Below, piece by piece: positions 51,309 through 60,444 of a DNA stretch of 64,000 bases. The stretch covers positions 62,001 through 126,000 of the forward strand of contig JAIXQR010000007.1 in assembly GCA_027485645.1 (NCBI GenBank), in the 5' to 3' direction. The DNA comes from a bacterium (GTDB lineage: Bacteria > Armatimonadota > Fimbriimonadia > Fimbriimonadales > Fimbriimonadaceae). The notes beneath the pieces are model-generated. The model searched no databases, was not told where the DNA came from, and worked only from the letters and a program-made list of their open reading frames with translations. The position numbers were made by a program, and so were the translations under genes. The stretch's first letter is position 1. Each line of letters starts with the position of its first letter.

Positions 51309-51948
51309 AAGCTTCGCGCAACGTCATCACGGGGAGCATGACCGCCGTGGCGAGGTCGACGATCTCGGCAAGGTGAGTCAACCTAGGGTCCCACCGTGCG
51401 AGAGCCTGTGGCCGGACGGCGATCGTGACATTTCGGTTACGGCTCGCCGCATCTCGGACGAGCCGTTTTGCCGTATCCGTCCACGTGCGAACGCTCATGC
51501 CCGCTTGTTGGGCGGAGCGGGCCTGTTTCAATTCAATCGGAAAGTGTCGCCACGGGGCAGGGCAGTGCGTGCCCTCTGAACTCAAAAACTCAATGCCTTC
51601 GAAGTGTGCCGTCTCGGCGCTTTCGGGCCAGGCTTGCTTTACCGCGACGCCCCGCGGAGCATGACCGATTGCCCGGAGTAGTTGCAGCGCTTCTTGGTAA
51701 CGCGAACTCGAATCGTCCGGATGTTTGCACAACCAGTCCAGGTCGTGGCCCTCGTTCAGAATCGCATCTGCGGTTGTGGGAAAGGCTCGGATCACGCGGT
51801 TTGAAACGAAGAACTGAAACTTCAAGCCGCGCTCTTTCGCGAACTCGAAAATCCTCAGCAGCATTGCGGGTTCGCCGTGCCCAAACTCTTCCGCATCTGG
51901 CGTATCCCAGGGCACGTAATCGACATCGATCCGAAGGCAGAAAAACAT
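51283..51948 (-). CDS. Polysaccharide-deacetylase-like protein
   Basis: 221 aa NodB-like fold. N-terminal strand CLRIDVDYVPWDTPDAEEF has Asp residues where the catalytic base and metal Asp lie. LDWLCKHPDDSSSRYQEAL (about 70-88) carries a His in a metal-like position but lacks the full H-x3-H signature. The start is ATG 51948. May be an altered or regulatory member. Overlaps the EVE gene at its 3' end. Confidence 0.55.
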   Translation of the reverse strand: MFFCLRIDVDYVPWDTPDAEEFGHGEPAMLLRIFEFAKERGLKFQFFVSNRVIRAFPTTADAILNEGHDLDWLCKHPDDSSSRYQEALQLLRAIGHAPRGVAVKQAWPESAETAHFEGIEFLSSEGTHCPAPWRHFPIELKQARSAQQAGMSVRTWTDTAKRLVRDAASRNRNVTIAVRPQALARWDPRLTHLAEIVDLATAVMLPVMTLREAFSASQTSS

Positions 51949-52092
51949 GCTCAAATGCGACCCATGAACAGGTTACTTGGCTCGGAACATCGGTTTCGTA
52001 ACCGTAGTCTAAAAAGGCTAACGTTCTGGGGGAGGAACGGTTGGACATTTGGCCTTTTTCCGTTAAACTCTCTCTGAGGATTGGTTTTGCCC

Positions 52093-54624
52093 ATGAATTT
52101 TAGAGTTTTGAGTTTGGCCACAGGCCTGTTGATGGTTGCCGTTGCTCCCGCACAAAATTTCGGGCCAATGGCCGAATCGCTCGGACGAAGGAGCCGAGTC
52201 ATCGGAAATCCGGCTGTTTCTATTTTTGCACCGAAACCACTTGGGCTGGTTCTGCGGAGCATCCTAAACCGGAACATTCCATCCAAGCGCAAGAACGAGA
52301 TCGTTCCGGGCTACGTGCTGGTTAAGTTTCCAACCAAAGTAGCGGCCGAGCTCACTAAAACTGAAGCCACCCGAGCCCGCTTTGTGCCAGCCGGTCTGCA
52401 GACCGAGAATTTCCGAAATCGAATCCAGCGGTCTGGCTGGACGGTTTGGAAACTTGGCAAAGGCGAAGACCCAAAGGCCGTTGCCGCAAATCTGAAGGGC
52501 AAGCCAAACGTTGTGGCGGCGCAACCGCTAAACAAGATTTATCCTCTGTTGCCCGAGCCGAATGACGGCGACTGGAACACCATCGAAGTCGGCGAGCCAA
52601 TGATCCCGCTCGGAGAAGGCGTAACCTATCGCCGCCTCTGGTACCTCGATGAAACCAGCGCATTTGACGCGTGGAGCGATTGGCCGAATCGATGGTTCAC
52701 CAGTGCCGACAAGCCTCAGAACGTTCCCATGATCGCTGTGATTGACACGGGCGTCGAGCGGCAGCACCCAGACTTCATCAACGCCGGAGGGTTTGATAGC
52801 TCCATCGAAGAGGGCGGACAGTTCGACCTGAGCCTGGATGCACAGTTCAGCTTTGGCGAGGTCATGCCGGACGGTTCGACCGAAGATGCGATGGGACACG
52901 GTACCCACGTTACGGGACTTGCCCTCGCCTCTGGAAACAACGGCAACTGGAACGGGAAGGGAATCGTCGGCCTGGGCTACCCAAGCAAAGGCATTAACCT
53001 TCGCGTTTTTGACGACACCGGAAACGGATCGGACGCCGACGCGGCTGGAGCCATTTTCTATGCCGCTGACCACGGGGTCGATATCATCAACCTCAGCCTC
53101 GGAACCGAAAACTTCTCCCAGCTTTTTCAAGACGCCGTGACTTACGCATGGCAAAAAGGCGTGCTAGTCATCGTCGCGTGTAACGAAGATGGTGCGGGCG
53201 GCGGAGACTTGGGCCCAATCTATCCGGCGGCCTGCAGCGGAGCCTTTGCCGTAACCGCAAACGGCTATGGATATATCCACGCTTCGGACTACTATGCCGG
53301 TACAGGGTCGTACATCGACCTTGCCGCTCCAGGCGGGAACATCATCCTGGACTACAGCAACATCGAAGACCCAATCGCGATGCTGGCTTACATCTATTCG
53401 ACCACGATGACCACCCACAACCCGATCATGGACGTGGGCGCGCCGGGATACGACCTTGGCTACGGTTATCTGATCGGAACGTCGATGGCAAGCCCGATCG
53501 TCGCGGGCGCCGCGAGCTTGTACTACGGCAAGCACGACCTAGATCGAGCGCAGGGAATGCAGAACCTGCGTGCCTACCGAGCTCTCCAGCGGTCCGCGCT
53601 CAGCGTTTATGGCGCACCTAAGGGCTCTTGGGAGACCCACCAGGGCTACGGCTCGCTCGACGCCGCCTATCTGCTTCAGGACGTCGATGCGCGAGGCGCT
53701 ACCGCCGGAGCGATCGAAGGAATCGTCTACAACGAAGGTACAGCCCAAGGCAACGCCACCGTTCGAGCTAAGAAAGACGGCGGAACCATCACCTACCAGA
53801 CCTCGACGCTTGCGAACGGCACGTACCGGTACGACCAGTTGGCGCCGGGCATGTACACCGTGACTGCGGTGGCGTTCGGAAAGACCAAGGTGCGCCGAGT
53901 TGAGGTTATCGCCGGCAGCGATGCTCCCGCGACCGACTTCTGGTGCGGCACCTATACCGGCGACGACACGGCCCCGGTCATCGACCGGTTCGCCTTCTCG
54001 AACTGGGAAGGCGTGCCCACCTCAGGCGCGTACTCGGCGTCCCGGTTCAAGCTTTGGGCATTCGACACCGAGACCGGAATCGAAAAGTACCAAATCAAGA
54101 TTGGTCGCACGGCGGGCGCCGGAGACGTTGTGGCAAACACCGAAATCGCGCCAACGAGCAATGAGGTGGTGTTGAACCATGCAGCCATCACACCCAGCGT
54201 AAAACTGTACGCAACGCTCACCGTGACGAACGGAAATGGCACGACGACGACGCTCTCCGTCCCAATGGCGGTGAACACCGAGTGGGATGCCACGTTCGTT
54301 TCGCAGCAGGTTCCAGCTTCGGTGGTGGCAGGGCAGACATTCACGGTGTCGTTCACGTTCCGAAATGCCGGCACGCAAAACTGGACGTCCGGCGACGTCA
54401 GCCGAATTGCCTTGAGCTCGATGCCAGCCGGGTCGACTACCTTCGGTCGCTCTCGGCTCGGAATCCCGCCAGGAAGCAACGTGGCACCCGGACAGACGGT
54501 GACAATCCAGGCTCGACTCACCGCCCCAAGCACTCCTGGGGTTTATGAATCCTGCTGGAAGTTCTCTCGGGGATCGGTCCAGTTTGGTTCGGCAACTACC
54601 GCAATCTGGGTCACGGTCAACTAA
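52093..54624 (+). CDS. Secreted subtilisin-like serine protease (S8) with C-terminal beta domains
   Basis: 843 aa. Signal peptide MNFRVLSLATGLLMVAVAPAQ. Propeptide-like region to ~200. Catalytic triad: Asp in MIAVIDTGVERQHPDF, His in GHGTHVTGLALAS, Ser in IGTSMASPIVAGAAS. After the protease domain come a carboxypeptidase-regulatory-like beta domain (GAIEGIVYNEGTAQGNATVR..., about 545-620) and a C-terminal Ig-like domain close to NBR1-type (SFTFRNAGTQNWTSGD...PGVYESCWKFS, about 740-843). Extracellular degrader or processor. A strong terminator follows. Confidence 0.92.
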   Translation: MNFRVLSLATGLLMVAVAPAQNFGPMAESLGRRSRVIGNPAVSIFAPKPLGLVLRSILNRNIPSKRKNEIVPGYVLVKFPTKVAAELTKTEATRARFVPAGLQTENFRNRIQRSGWTVWKLGKGEDPKAVAANLKGKPNVVAAQPLNKIYPLLPEPNDGDWNTIEVGEPMIPLGEGVTYRRLWYLDETSAFDAWSDWPNRWFTSADKPQNVPMIAVIDTGVERQHPDFINAGGFDSSIEEGGQFDLSLDAQFSFGEVMPDGSTEDAMGHGTHVTGLALASGNNGNWNGKGIVGLGYPSKGINLRVFDDTGNGSDADAAGAIFYAADHGVDIINLSLGTENFSQLFQDAVTYAWQKGVLVIVACNEDGAGGGDLGPIYPAACSGAFAVTANGYGYIHASDYYAGTGSYIDLAAPGGNIILDYSNIEDPIAMLAYIYSTTMTTHNPIMDVGAPGYDLGYGYLIGTSMASPIVAGAASLYYGKHDLDRAQGMQNLRAYRALQRSALSVYGAPKGSWETHQGYGSLDAAYLLQDVDARGATAGAIEGIVYNEGTAQGNATVRAKKDGGTITYQTSTLANGTYRYDQLAPGMYTVTAVAFGKTKVRRVEVIAGSDAPATDFWCGTYTGDDTAPVIDRFAFSNWEGVPTSGAYSASRFKLWAFDTETGIEKYQIKIGRTAGAGDVVANTEIAPTSNEVVLNHAAITPSVKLYATLTVTNGNGTTTTLSVPMAVNTEWDATFVSQQVPASVVAGQTFTVSFTFRNAGTQNWTSGDVSRIALSSMPAGSTTFGRSRLGIPPGSNVAPGQTVTIQARLTAPSTPGVYESCWKFSRGSVQFGSATTAIWVTVN

Positions 54625-54650
54625 AGGTCCCAGCACCCCGACAGACACAA

Positions 54651-54682
54651 AGAAGGCGGAGAGCAATCGCTCTCCGCCTTCT
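54651..54682 (+). terminator. Terminator between subtilase and ABC ATPase genes
   Basis: 14-bp stem agaaggcggagagc / gctctccgccttct with loop aatc, followed by tcgtttttt on the plus strand; on the minus strand only TTTG follows, so it mainly serves the subtilase. Confidence 0.9.
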
Positions 54683-54701
54683 TCGTTTTTTAGCCCGCCT
54701 T

Positions 54702-55850
54702 TTAGCGGATGGCTTTTTCGGTTTCAGCGTCGAAGAGGTGAACGCGGTCTAGGTTGACCACGAACTTCGCCACTTCGGTGACTCGAACCTTACTTTCATT
54801 GCTGATCGCCGCAACCAGGTTGATCTTTCCGATCTTCAGGTAGGCGACGTACTCGTGTCCGAGCGGCTCCATCACGTCGACGGTTGCCTGAACGCTGTTG
54901 GCCTCGGTGGCTACAACGTTGCTTGGAATCGCCGCGTCGTGGATGTCTTCGGCGCGAATGCCGAGGGTGATCTTCTTGCCGCTCATCTGGGCCGCAGGAT
55001 TGCCCGCTGGCACCGGAAGCTTGAATTCTCCCGCATCAACGATCGCGACGCCATTTTCGGTTCGGATCTCAGCATCGATGAAGTTCATTGGCGGCGAGCC
55101 GATGAAGCCAGCGACAAACTTGTTTGCCGGGTACTGATAAACCTTTTCGGGTTGGTCGCACTGCTGGAGGATGCCATCGCGCATGATTGCCATTCGCTGG
55201 CCCATCGTCATTGCCTCGACCTGGTCGTGGGTGACGTAAATGGTGGTGATGCCAAGCTGGCGATGAAGTCGAATGAGTTCCGCTCGGGTTTGAACGCGGA
55301 GTTTGGCGTCCAAGTTCGAAAGCGGCTCGTCCATCAAGAATACTTTCGGTTTTCGCACGATGGCTCGGGCGAGTGCGACGCGCTGTCGCTGACCACCGGA
55401 CAGTTCCTTCGGCTTTCGGTGAAGGTACTTCTCGATGTCAAGCATGCGTGCAACTTCCTTGACGCGCTTGTCGATGTCTTCCTTGATCGTCTTGGCTTCG
55501 GCCAAGTGGGTGATCTGCCAGAAAAAGCCTTTCAGCTCGCGAAGTCGAAGACCGAACGCGATGTTGTCGTACACGTTCATGTGAGGATAGAGCGCGTAGT
55601 TTTGGAAAACCATCGCGATGTCTCGATCCTTTGGCGGAACGTCGTTCACGCGAACGTCGCCAATCATGATGTCTCCACCGGTTGCTTCTTCCAAACCGGC
55701 GATCATTCGTAAGGCGGTGGTTTTTCCGCAGCCTGAAGGTCCGACGAGGACCATGAACTCTTGATCTTGGATGTCGAGGTTGAGGTCGCTGACCGCCTTG
55801 ACGTCCTTACCGTACACCTTTGTTACGCTTTTGAACGCTACTCCTGCCAA
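54702..55850 (-). CDS. ABC transporter ATP-binding protein, MalK/UgpC type
   Basis: 382 aa ATPase of a carbohydrate importer. Walker A GPSGCGKTTALRM at about 38; Q-loop VFQNYALYPHM; signature LSGGQRQRVALARA; Walker B VFLMDEPLSNLDAKLR; H-loop THDQ. A C-terminal MalK-like OB (TOBE) regulatory domain is present from ~240 (FIGSPPMNFIDA, LGIRAEDIH). The TTG at 55850 is chosen because GGAG lies 6 bases upstream. As with other MalK-type ATPases, it could serve several sugar permeases; none is adjacent. Similar to MsmX/UgpC multitask ATPases. Confidence 0.93.
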   Translation of the reverse strand: MAGVAFKSVTKVYGKDVKAVSDLNLDIQDQEFMVLVGPSGCGKTTALRMIAGLEEATGGDIMIGDVRVNDVPPKDRDIAMVFQNYALYPHMNVYDNIAFGLRLRELKGFFWQITHLAEAKTIKEDIDKRVKEVARMLDIEKYLHRKPKELSGGQRQRVALARAIVRKPKVFLMDEPLSNLDAKLRVQTRAELIRLHRQLGITTIYVTHDQVEAMTMGQRMAIMRDGILQQCDQPEKVYQYPANKFVAGFIGSPPMNFIDAEIRTENGVAIVDAGEFKLPVPAGNPAAQMSGKKITLGIRAEDIHDAAIPSNVVATEANSVQATVDVMEPLGHEYVAYLKIGKINLVAAISNESKVRVTEVAKFVVNLDRVHLFDAETEKAIR

Positions 55851-55931
55851 TAGGGTCTCCTGTTTCTGGACGGGTCCATTATAGCGAACTTGTCGGAATC
55901 TGTTCACCCCTCCCGCGTAAACCGTTGATAC

Positions 55932-55977
55932 TTGACTTTCTCGTATAGAATGAGTAAAGTTTGGCTAGTCAAACTTT
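55932..55977 (+). promoter_or_regulatory. Promoter and inverted-repeat operator of ABM gene
   Basis: TTGACT (55932-55937), 17-base spacer, TAAAGT (55955-55960). An 8-bp inverted repeat aaagtttg / caaacttt (55956-55963 and 55970-55977, six-base centre) starts in the -10 box and extends past the start site, a typical repressor position. Confidence 0.55.
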
Positions 55978-55988
55978 TGAGTAAGTCT

Positions 55989-56321
55989 ATGCAAAATATC
56001 GGATTCGTCGCGGTTAATCGGATCGTTGTTCGGGCAGACTATCGCCCCCGTTTTGAGGAGTTGTTCGCGACCCGTGCCCACGCCATTGACCGGCTCACGG
56101 GGTTCGTGAGCATGCAGGTCCTGCGACCATCGAAGCCAGAAGAGCCGTACTTGGTCGTCAGTCAATGGGCGAACGAAGACAGCTTCAAGGCCTGGACTGC
56201 CTCACCGGAGTTCCTTGAGGGGCACAGACGCGCCTTTGCGGACCTTGCCACCGCAAAGGCCTGCGGGGAGGCTCCGCCGATGGAAAGCGAATTTTCGACT
56301 TATTCGGTTCTAACGAACTAG
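55989..56321 (+). CDS. Antibiotic biosynthesis monooxygenase (ABM) domain protein
   Basis: 110 aa dimeric alpha-beta barrel protein: VAVNRIVVRADYRPRFEELF, GFVSMQVLRPSK and YLVVSQWANEDSFKAWTASPEF match ABM/HmoB-like proteins, some of which degrade heme. The W-A-N-E-D-S-F-K-A-W block is the heme-oxygenase-like signature region. The C-terminus is slightly extended. The start is ATG 55989. Heme role is a possibility, not shown. Confidence 0.85.
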   Translation: MQNIGFVAVNRIVVRADYRPRFEELFATRAHAIDRLTGFVSMQVLRPSKPEEPYLVVSQWANEDSFKAWTASPEFLEGHRRAFADLATAKACGEAPPMESEFSTYSVLTN

Positions 56322-56322
56322 G

Positions 56323-57234
56323 TCAGCGTGGTCGGACGACGTGAATGCCCTTTTCAAGGGTGACTTTGGCGTTCGCGAGGGTCTTCAGCTCGTAAAGCCT
56401 CGTTTCGAAGCTTCCGGCAGAAAAGTGCCCGCTCAGCTTCTGTTGGAGCCCGGGCATGATCTTCACCCGCATCCGCATTTGGCCAAAGGTTTCGGTAAAC
56501 AGGTCCGAAGCTCGGCGATCGGTAAAGGTCAGCGCTTCAAACCGGCCGAAGTTGGCCGGCGAAGTCTTTGCAACTCTCTCCAGATCCAGCGTGCTCACAA
56601 AGGCGGTGCGTTCCGTCTGAACTGGCAGCGCCATTTCCGCTCCAATTGGCGCAGTTGCCGAAACAGGCAACAAGGTGTAAACCGTGTCCTTCAACTCGTA
56701 GGTGAAACCGCAGGCTCGGCCAAGGCGATCCAGAGCAACCGGCAGGGTGACGTAGTTGAAGGTCAAGGTCACCTTGCCTTGAATCTTGGAGCTCATCACA
56801 AAGCTCTGATCGAACTGGCTAAAGATCGTGCCGATGACCGTCTCGATATCTTCACCGCTGAAATTGAAGCTTCCGCGCTTGGCTTCGTACCCCGGAGCTT
56901 CCGGGGCTGGATTCTCGGCTTGCTGCTTTGTAAACACGCGGTACTCGTTGTTTTCCGCCGAAAACGTCGCGCCGACTTGGGTGAGCAGGGAAGCGAGGGC
57001 CACATCGAGCTGAACGTTCGAAGCGGAGAACTGAACCTTGCCCTGAACGTCCGGATCGATGGAGTACTTGCTGACCTTGGCCTGCCGGAACAGTTGCCGC
57101 AGGACCTCGCGAACTTCGGACCCCTGAGTCTTGTAAGACACCGGGGCAGATTTCTGAGCTTGGGTCTGCGTTACTCCAGCAAACCCGCACGCGACAACAC
57201 CAAAAGCAACCAGGGCAACGCAGACCGCTCGCAT
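56323..57234 (-). CDS. Secreted protein with three STN-like repeats
   Basis: 303 aa with a signal peptide (MRAVCVALVAFGVVACGFAG). Three ~65-residue copies of the STN pattern: about 40-105 (EVREVLRQLFRQAKVSKYSI, QGKVQFSASNVQLDVALASL), about 127-195 (DIETVIGTIFSQFDQSFVMS, QGKVTLTFNYVTLPVALDRL) and about 235-302 (ASDLFTETFGQMRMRVKIMP). Such domains normally precede a secretin or TonB receptor barrel; none is present. Tandem with a paralogue upstream on the same strand. Envelope binding or adaptor role is inferred. Confidence 0.65.
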   Translation of the reverse strand: MRAVCVALVAFGVVACGFAGVTQTQAQKSAPVSYKTQGSEVREVLRQLFRQAKVSKYSIDPDVQGKVQFSASNVQLDVALASLLTQVGATFSAENNEYRVFTKQQAENPAPEAPGYEAKRGSFNFSGEDIETVIGTIFSQFDQSFVMSSKIQGKVTLTFNYVTLPVALDRLGRACGFTYELKDTVYTLLPVSATAPIGAEMALPVQTERTAFVSTLDLERVAKTSPANFGRFEALTFTDRRASDLFTETFGQMRMRVKIMPGLQQKLSGHFSAGSFETRLYELKTLANAKVTLEKGIHVVRPR

Positions 57235-57348
57235 GCGGTCATTCTATCGCTGGTCGCTTCTGGTGCCAACACAAATCTGCAAGTTTCATGCCTCAGATTT
57301 TGCGCGTTCCTCCGCATGAATCATTTTCCTTAACAAGGCACTCGGATT

Positions 57349-58341
57349 CTAGTTCTTGAGCGTACTTGGGGCCGTCCTGCTTAACGACAGCGGTCGTACC
57401 ACGAGGACGCCGTTCTCGCTTAAGATGCTGGCTCGGGCCAGGCGCTTTATGCGGTACAGCCTTGAAGCATTGGATTCGCGCGGTAGGGTGCCAGAAATTC
57501 TAGGCAGGTTCGGATTGATTCGAAATCGAACGCCCATCTTCCGGAGGAGGGCGGTGAACTCATCCGCCGCTGAAACGGATGACAATCGTCGGGACGGCAA
57601 TTGCCCTTCCACGAGTGGTGCAGTAGGGGCAGCAACCCGAGCACCGGGTCTTGATTCTTGCATGTAAATTGCATTAGATTTGGGCGGTACCAAGTTCATG
57701 CCCTGCTGGAGGAGCGGTTGCACCACATAGCAGCCAGACCGAAGCTCCGCGTAAAAGCCGTGAACTTCGCCGAGGCGAGCCAGCACGTCCTTTAGCTTCA
57801 TGGAGTTAAATCGTCCGTAGGCCTTGCCTTCAATCTTGGGGCTGATCGCGAAGGACACGTCTAGTTCATCAAAGATTCTAGTGAGGAAGTCACGAATTTC
57901 TTCGTCCGAGTTCGAACTTATGGAGATCATCTTGTCCCCGGCCGCTTCTCCGAGCGTGGGTGTTTGCTCCGACGCGACAGGCCACTTTTTAAGCTCGACG
58001 ATGTAGCTCCCGGAGTCTTGTCGGTACGTTCCATCTATCTGAGAGAGTAAGGTCTCCAGAACAAAATGGAAAGGAGCCTTCGATAGGGATAGCGTCACAT
58101 AGCCTTGAACCTGCGGATCGATTTTGTAAACGTTGTTCTTCGACTCGAAGAGCCTGCTCAACACTTCCCGAATATTCTCGCGGAAAACTTCAATCTTCTC
58201 GATCACTTCATCCGTGGGACGCACACTCGATTCAATGCTTGCCGAAACGATCTTACTTTCCGCGCTAATCGGGGTTGGCGAGCCGGCCTGACATAATCCA
58301 CTGATTACCAAAAGAAAGCCCGCAGATACCGCAAATCTCAT
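57349..58341 (-). CDS. Secreted protein with three STN-like repeats, paralogue
   Basis: 330 aa from ATG 58341. Signal peptide MRFAVSAGFLLVISGLCQAG. Same three-repeat layout as the downstream gene: NIREVLSRLFESKNNVYKI with QGYVTLSLSKAPFHFVLETL (about 60-125), EIRDFLTRIFDELDVSFAIS (about 145-205), and ADEFTALLRKMGVRFRINP (about 258-318). The repeats end with V-V-x-P (VVQPL, VVRPL). About 115 bases separate the two genes. Function unknown. Confidence 0.65.
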   Translation of the reverse strand: MRFAVSAGFLLVISGLCQAGSPTPISAESKIVSASIESSVRPTDEVIEKIEVFRENIREVLSRLFESKNNVYKIDPQVQGYVTLSLSKAPFHFVLETLLSQIDGTYRQDSGSYIVELKKWPVASEQTPTLGEAAGDKMISISSNSDEEIRDFLTRIFDELDVSFAISPKIEGKAYGRFNSMKLKDVLARLGEVHGFYAELRSGCYVVQPLLQQGMNLVPPKSNAIYMQESRPGARVAAPTAPLVEGQLPSRRLSSVSAADEFTALLRKMGVRFRINPNLPRISGTLPRESNASRLYRIKRLARASILSENGVLVVRPLSLSRTAPSTLKN

Positions 58342-58477
58342 CACATCATCATAACAATAAAAAGTAACCGTTGTCACCATAATCTTTGCTGAAAGCGGTG
58401 AAGGCGATCGAAGCCGAGGATTCCGTCGAATTCAGCCTTACTTTTCGCGGAGGTCAATCCGTGTTCATAATAGGTTT

Positions 58478-60340
58478 ATGTCCGACGCGATCAAGCGTAT
58501 CGTAGCTACCGACTGCGGCTCCACCACCACGAAAGCCATTCTGATTGAGCAAAACGAGGCTGGCGATTATCGCCTCGTTGCCCGTGGTGAGGCACCCACG
58601 ACGGTTGAACGACCTTTCGAAGACGTCACCCTCGGCGTGCTCAACTCGATTACGGAGTTGGAGGAGATCACCGAGACGACCGTTCCGGCTGGTTACACTG
58701 CAGGCCGACGAACGCTGATCAAGGACGGAAAGGTTTGGCGACAGCTCAAGGAAGGCGCGCGGGACAGCAGCGGAGTCACCGGCCCGCTTGAAAGCTCTGA
58801 CCTTTACGTTTCGACTTCGAGCGCGGGCGGCGGCTTGCAGATGATGGTTGCGGGCGTCGTCAAGTCGATGTCGGCGGAATCAGCCGAACGAGCGGCCCTC
58901 GGCGCTGGCGCAATCCTCATGGACACCCTGGCGGTGGACGATGGTCGAAAGGATTACCAGAAGGTCGAACGGCTCCGACAGCTTCGCCCCGACATCATCC
59001 TCATGTCCGGCGGTACGGACGGCGGCACTACCAGCCACCTTATCGAAATGGCAGAAGTCATTCGCCGCGCCGACCCGAAGCCACGATTCGGAGACATGAA
59101 GCTTCCGATCATTTACGCGGGCAACAAACAGGCCAGCGCCGATGTCGGCAAGGTTCTCGGCGAAGGCATCAGCCTTCAGGTGGTTGACAACCTTCGACCA
59201 ACCCTTGAAAAGGAAAACCTCGGCCCAGCGCGAGAAGAGATCCACGAGATGTTCTTGGAGCACGTTATGCAGCAGGCTCCGGGCTACTCGAAGCTGTTGG
59301 AATGGACCAGCGAAGAGGTCATGGCCACGCCGAACGCGGTTGGCAAGCTGCTGAAGGAATACGCCGAGAACGAGAAGATCAACGTTCTCGGTGTTGACAT
59401 CGGCGGCGCGACCACTGACGTCTTCTCCGTCTTCCTGTCCACCTCCGGCGAGCGCATTTACAACCGAACGGTTTCCGCCAACCTCGGCATGAGCTACTCG
59501 ATTTGTAACGTGCTCAAGGAAACCGGAGTTGAGAACATCGCGCGGTGGCTGCCGTTCGAAATCTCGCCGGCGGAAGTTCGAAACCGACTGCGAAACAAGA
59601 TGATTCGTCCAACGACGATTCCGCAGACTTACGAAGACTTGCTCATCGAGCACGCGGTTTCGCGTGAGGCCCTGCGACTGGCCTTCTTGCACCACAAGTC
59701 GCTGGCCCGTGACCTCGTTGGCGTTCAGACCGAGTCGAACATTGACCGTCTCTTCAACCAGGGTGCGGCCGGGCAGAGTTTGGTGAACATGATGGCGCTC
59801 GACATGGTCATCGGCTCCGGCGGTGTGCTTTCTCACGCGCCGAACCGAGCTCAGTCGGCATTGATGATGATGGATGCCTACTTGCCGGAGGGCGTCACGA
59901 TGCTCACGGTCGACAGCATCTTCATGATGCCGCACCTCGGCGTTCTTTCGGAGCACCTGTATGCCGCGGCGAAGCAGGTGTTTGAGTACGACTGTATTGT
60001 TAAGTGCGGTCACTGCATCGCACCAGTTGGAACAGGCAAAGATGGCGAGCCTTGCGTCACCGTATCTGGAGACGGAATCAACATTTCCGTTCCATTCGGC
60101 GAGGTCAAGGTCATTCCGGTTGGCCGCGACGAGTTCAAGAACGTCACGATCACGCCGGCCAAGGGCTTCGACGTTGGCGAAGGTAAGGGCAAAGCGATTC
60201 AGGTGAAGCTGGAGGGCGGCACCGTCGGCGTTATCGTCGACGCGCGAGGCCGACCGTTTGACATCAACTTGAACACACCAAACCGAATCCAGAAGCTGCG
60301 CAGCTACCTTAGTGCGCTCAGCTTGCCGTTGCCAAAATAA
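58478..60340 (+). CDS. glmL: GlmL/MutL-family ATPase (glutamate-mutase-associated)
   Basis: 620 aa ASKHA-type protein related to GlmL (MutL), found with B12-dependent glutamate mutase in other bacteria. Phosphate-binding motif ATDCGSTTTKAILIEQ at the start; a second one VLGVDIGGATTDVFSVF at about 307; LYVSTSSAGGGLQMMVAG and MSGGTDGGTTSHLIE in the first half; near the end a Cys pair in VKCGHCIAPVGTG. No glmE or glmS mutase subunit is nearby, so its target is unknown. Well expressed by codon use. Confidence 0.85.
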   Translation: MSDAIKRIVATDCGSTTTKAILIEQNEAGDYRLVARGEAPTTVERPFEDVTLGVLNSITELEEITETTVPAGYTAGRRTLIKDGKVWRQLKEGARDSSGVTGPLESSDLYVSTSSAGGGLQMMVAGVVKSMSAESAERAALGAGAILMDTLAVDDGRKDYQKVERLRQLRPDIILMSGGTDGGTTSHLIEMAEVIRRADPKPRFGDMKLPIIYAGNKQASADVGKVLGEGISLQVVDNLRPTLEKENLGPAREEIHEMFLEHVMQQAPGYSKLLEWTSEEVMATPNAVGKLLKEYAENEKINVLGVDIGGATTDVFSVFLSTSGERIYNRTVSANLGMSYSICNVLKETGVENIARWLPFEISPAEVRNRLRNKMIRPTTIPQTYEDLLIEHAVSREALRLAFLHHKSLARDLVGVQTESNIDRLFNQGAAGQSLVNMMALDMVIGSGGVLSHAPNRAQSALMMMDAYLPEGVTMLTVDSIFMMPHLGVLSEHLYAAAKQVFEYDCIVKCGHCIAPVGTGKDGEPCVTVSGDGINISVPFGEVKVIPVGRDEFKNVTITPAKGFDVGEGKGKAIQVKLEGGTVGVIVDARGRPFDINLNTPNRIQKLRSYLSALSLPLPK

Positions 60341-60444
60341 GGTCGTTTGAGTTCACGGAATCGTGTGACCTCGTACATTTTGCGGGTGACCTAAACTCAT
60401 GCAAAAGCGTCGCCGGAGCTTCCGGCGACGCTGGAGAGGAAAAA
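60341..60444 (+). other. Gap with hairpin before the DUF4397 gene
   Basis: Holds a 12-bp perfect hairpin agcgtcgccgga / tccggcgacgct (60406-60432, loop gct) ending directly at the Shine-Dalgarno GGAGAGGA of the next gene. No T-run on the plus strand; it may end glmL weakly or stabilise the lipoprotein mRNA. Confidence 0.6.
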
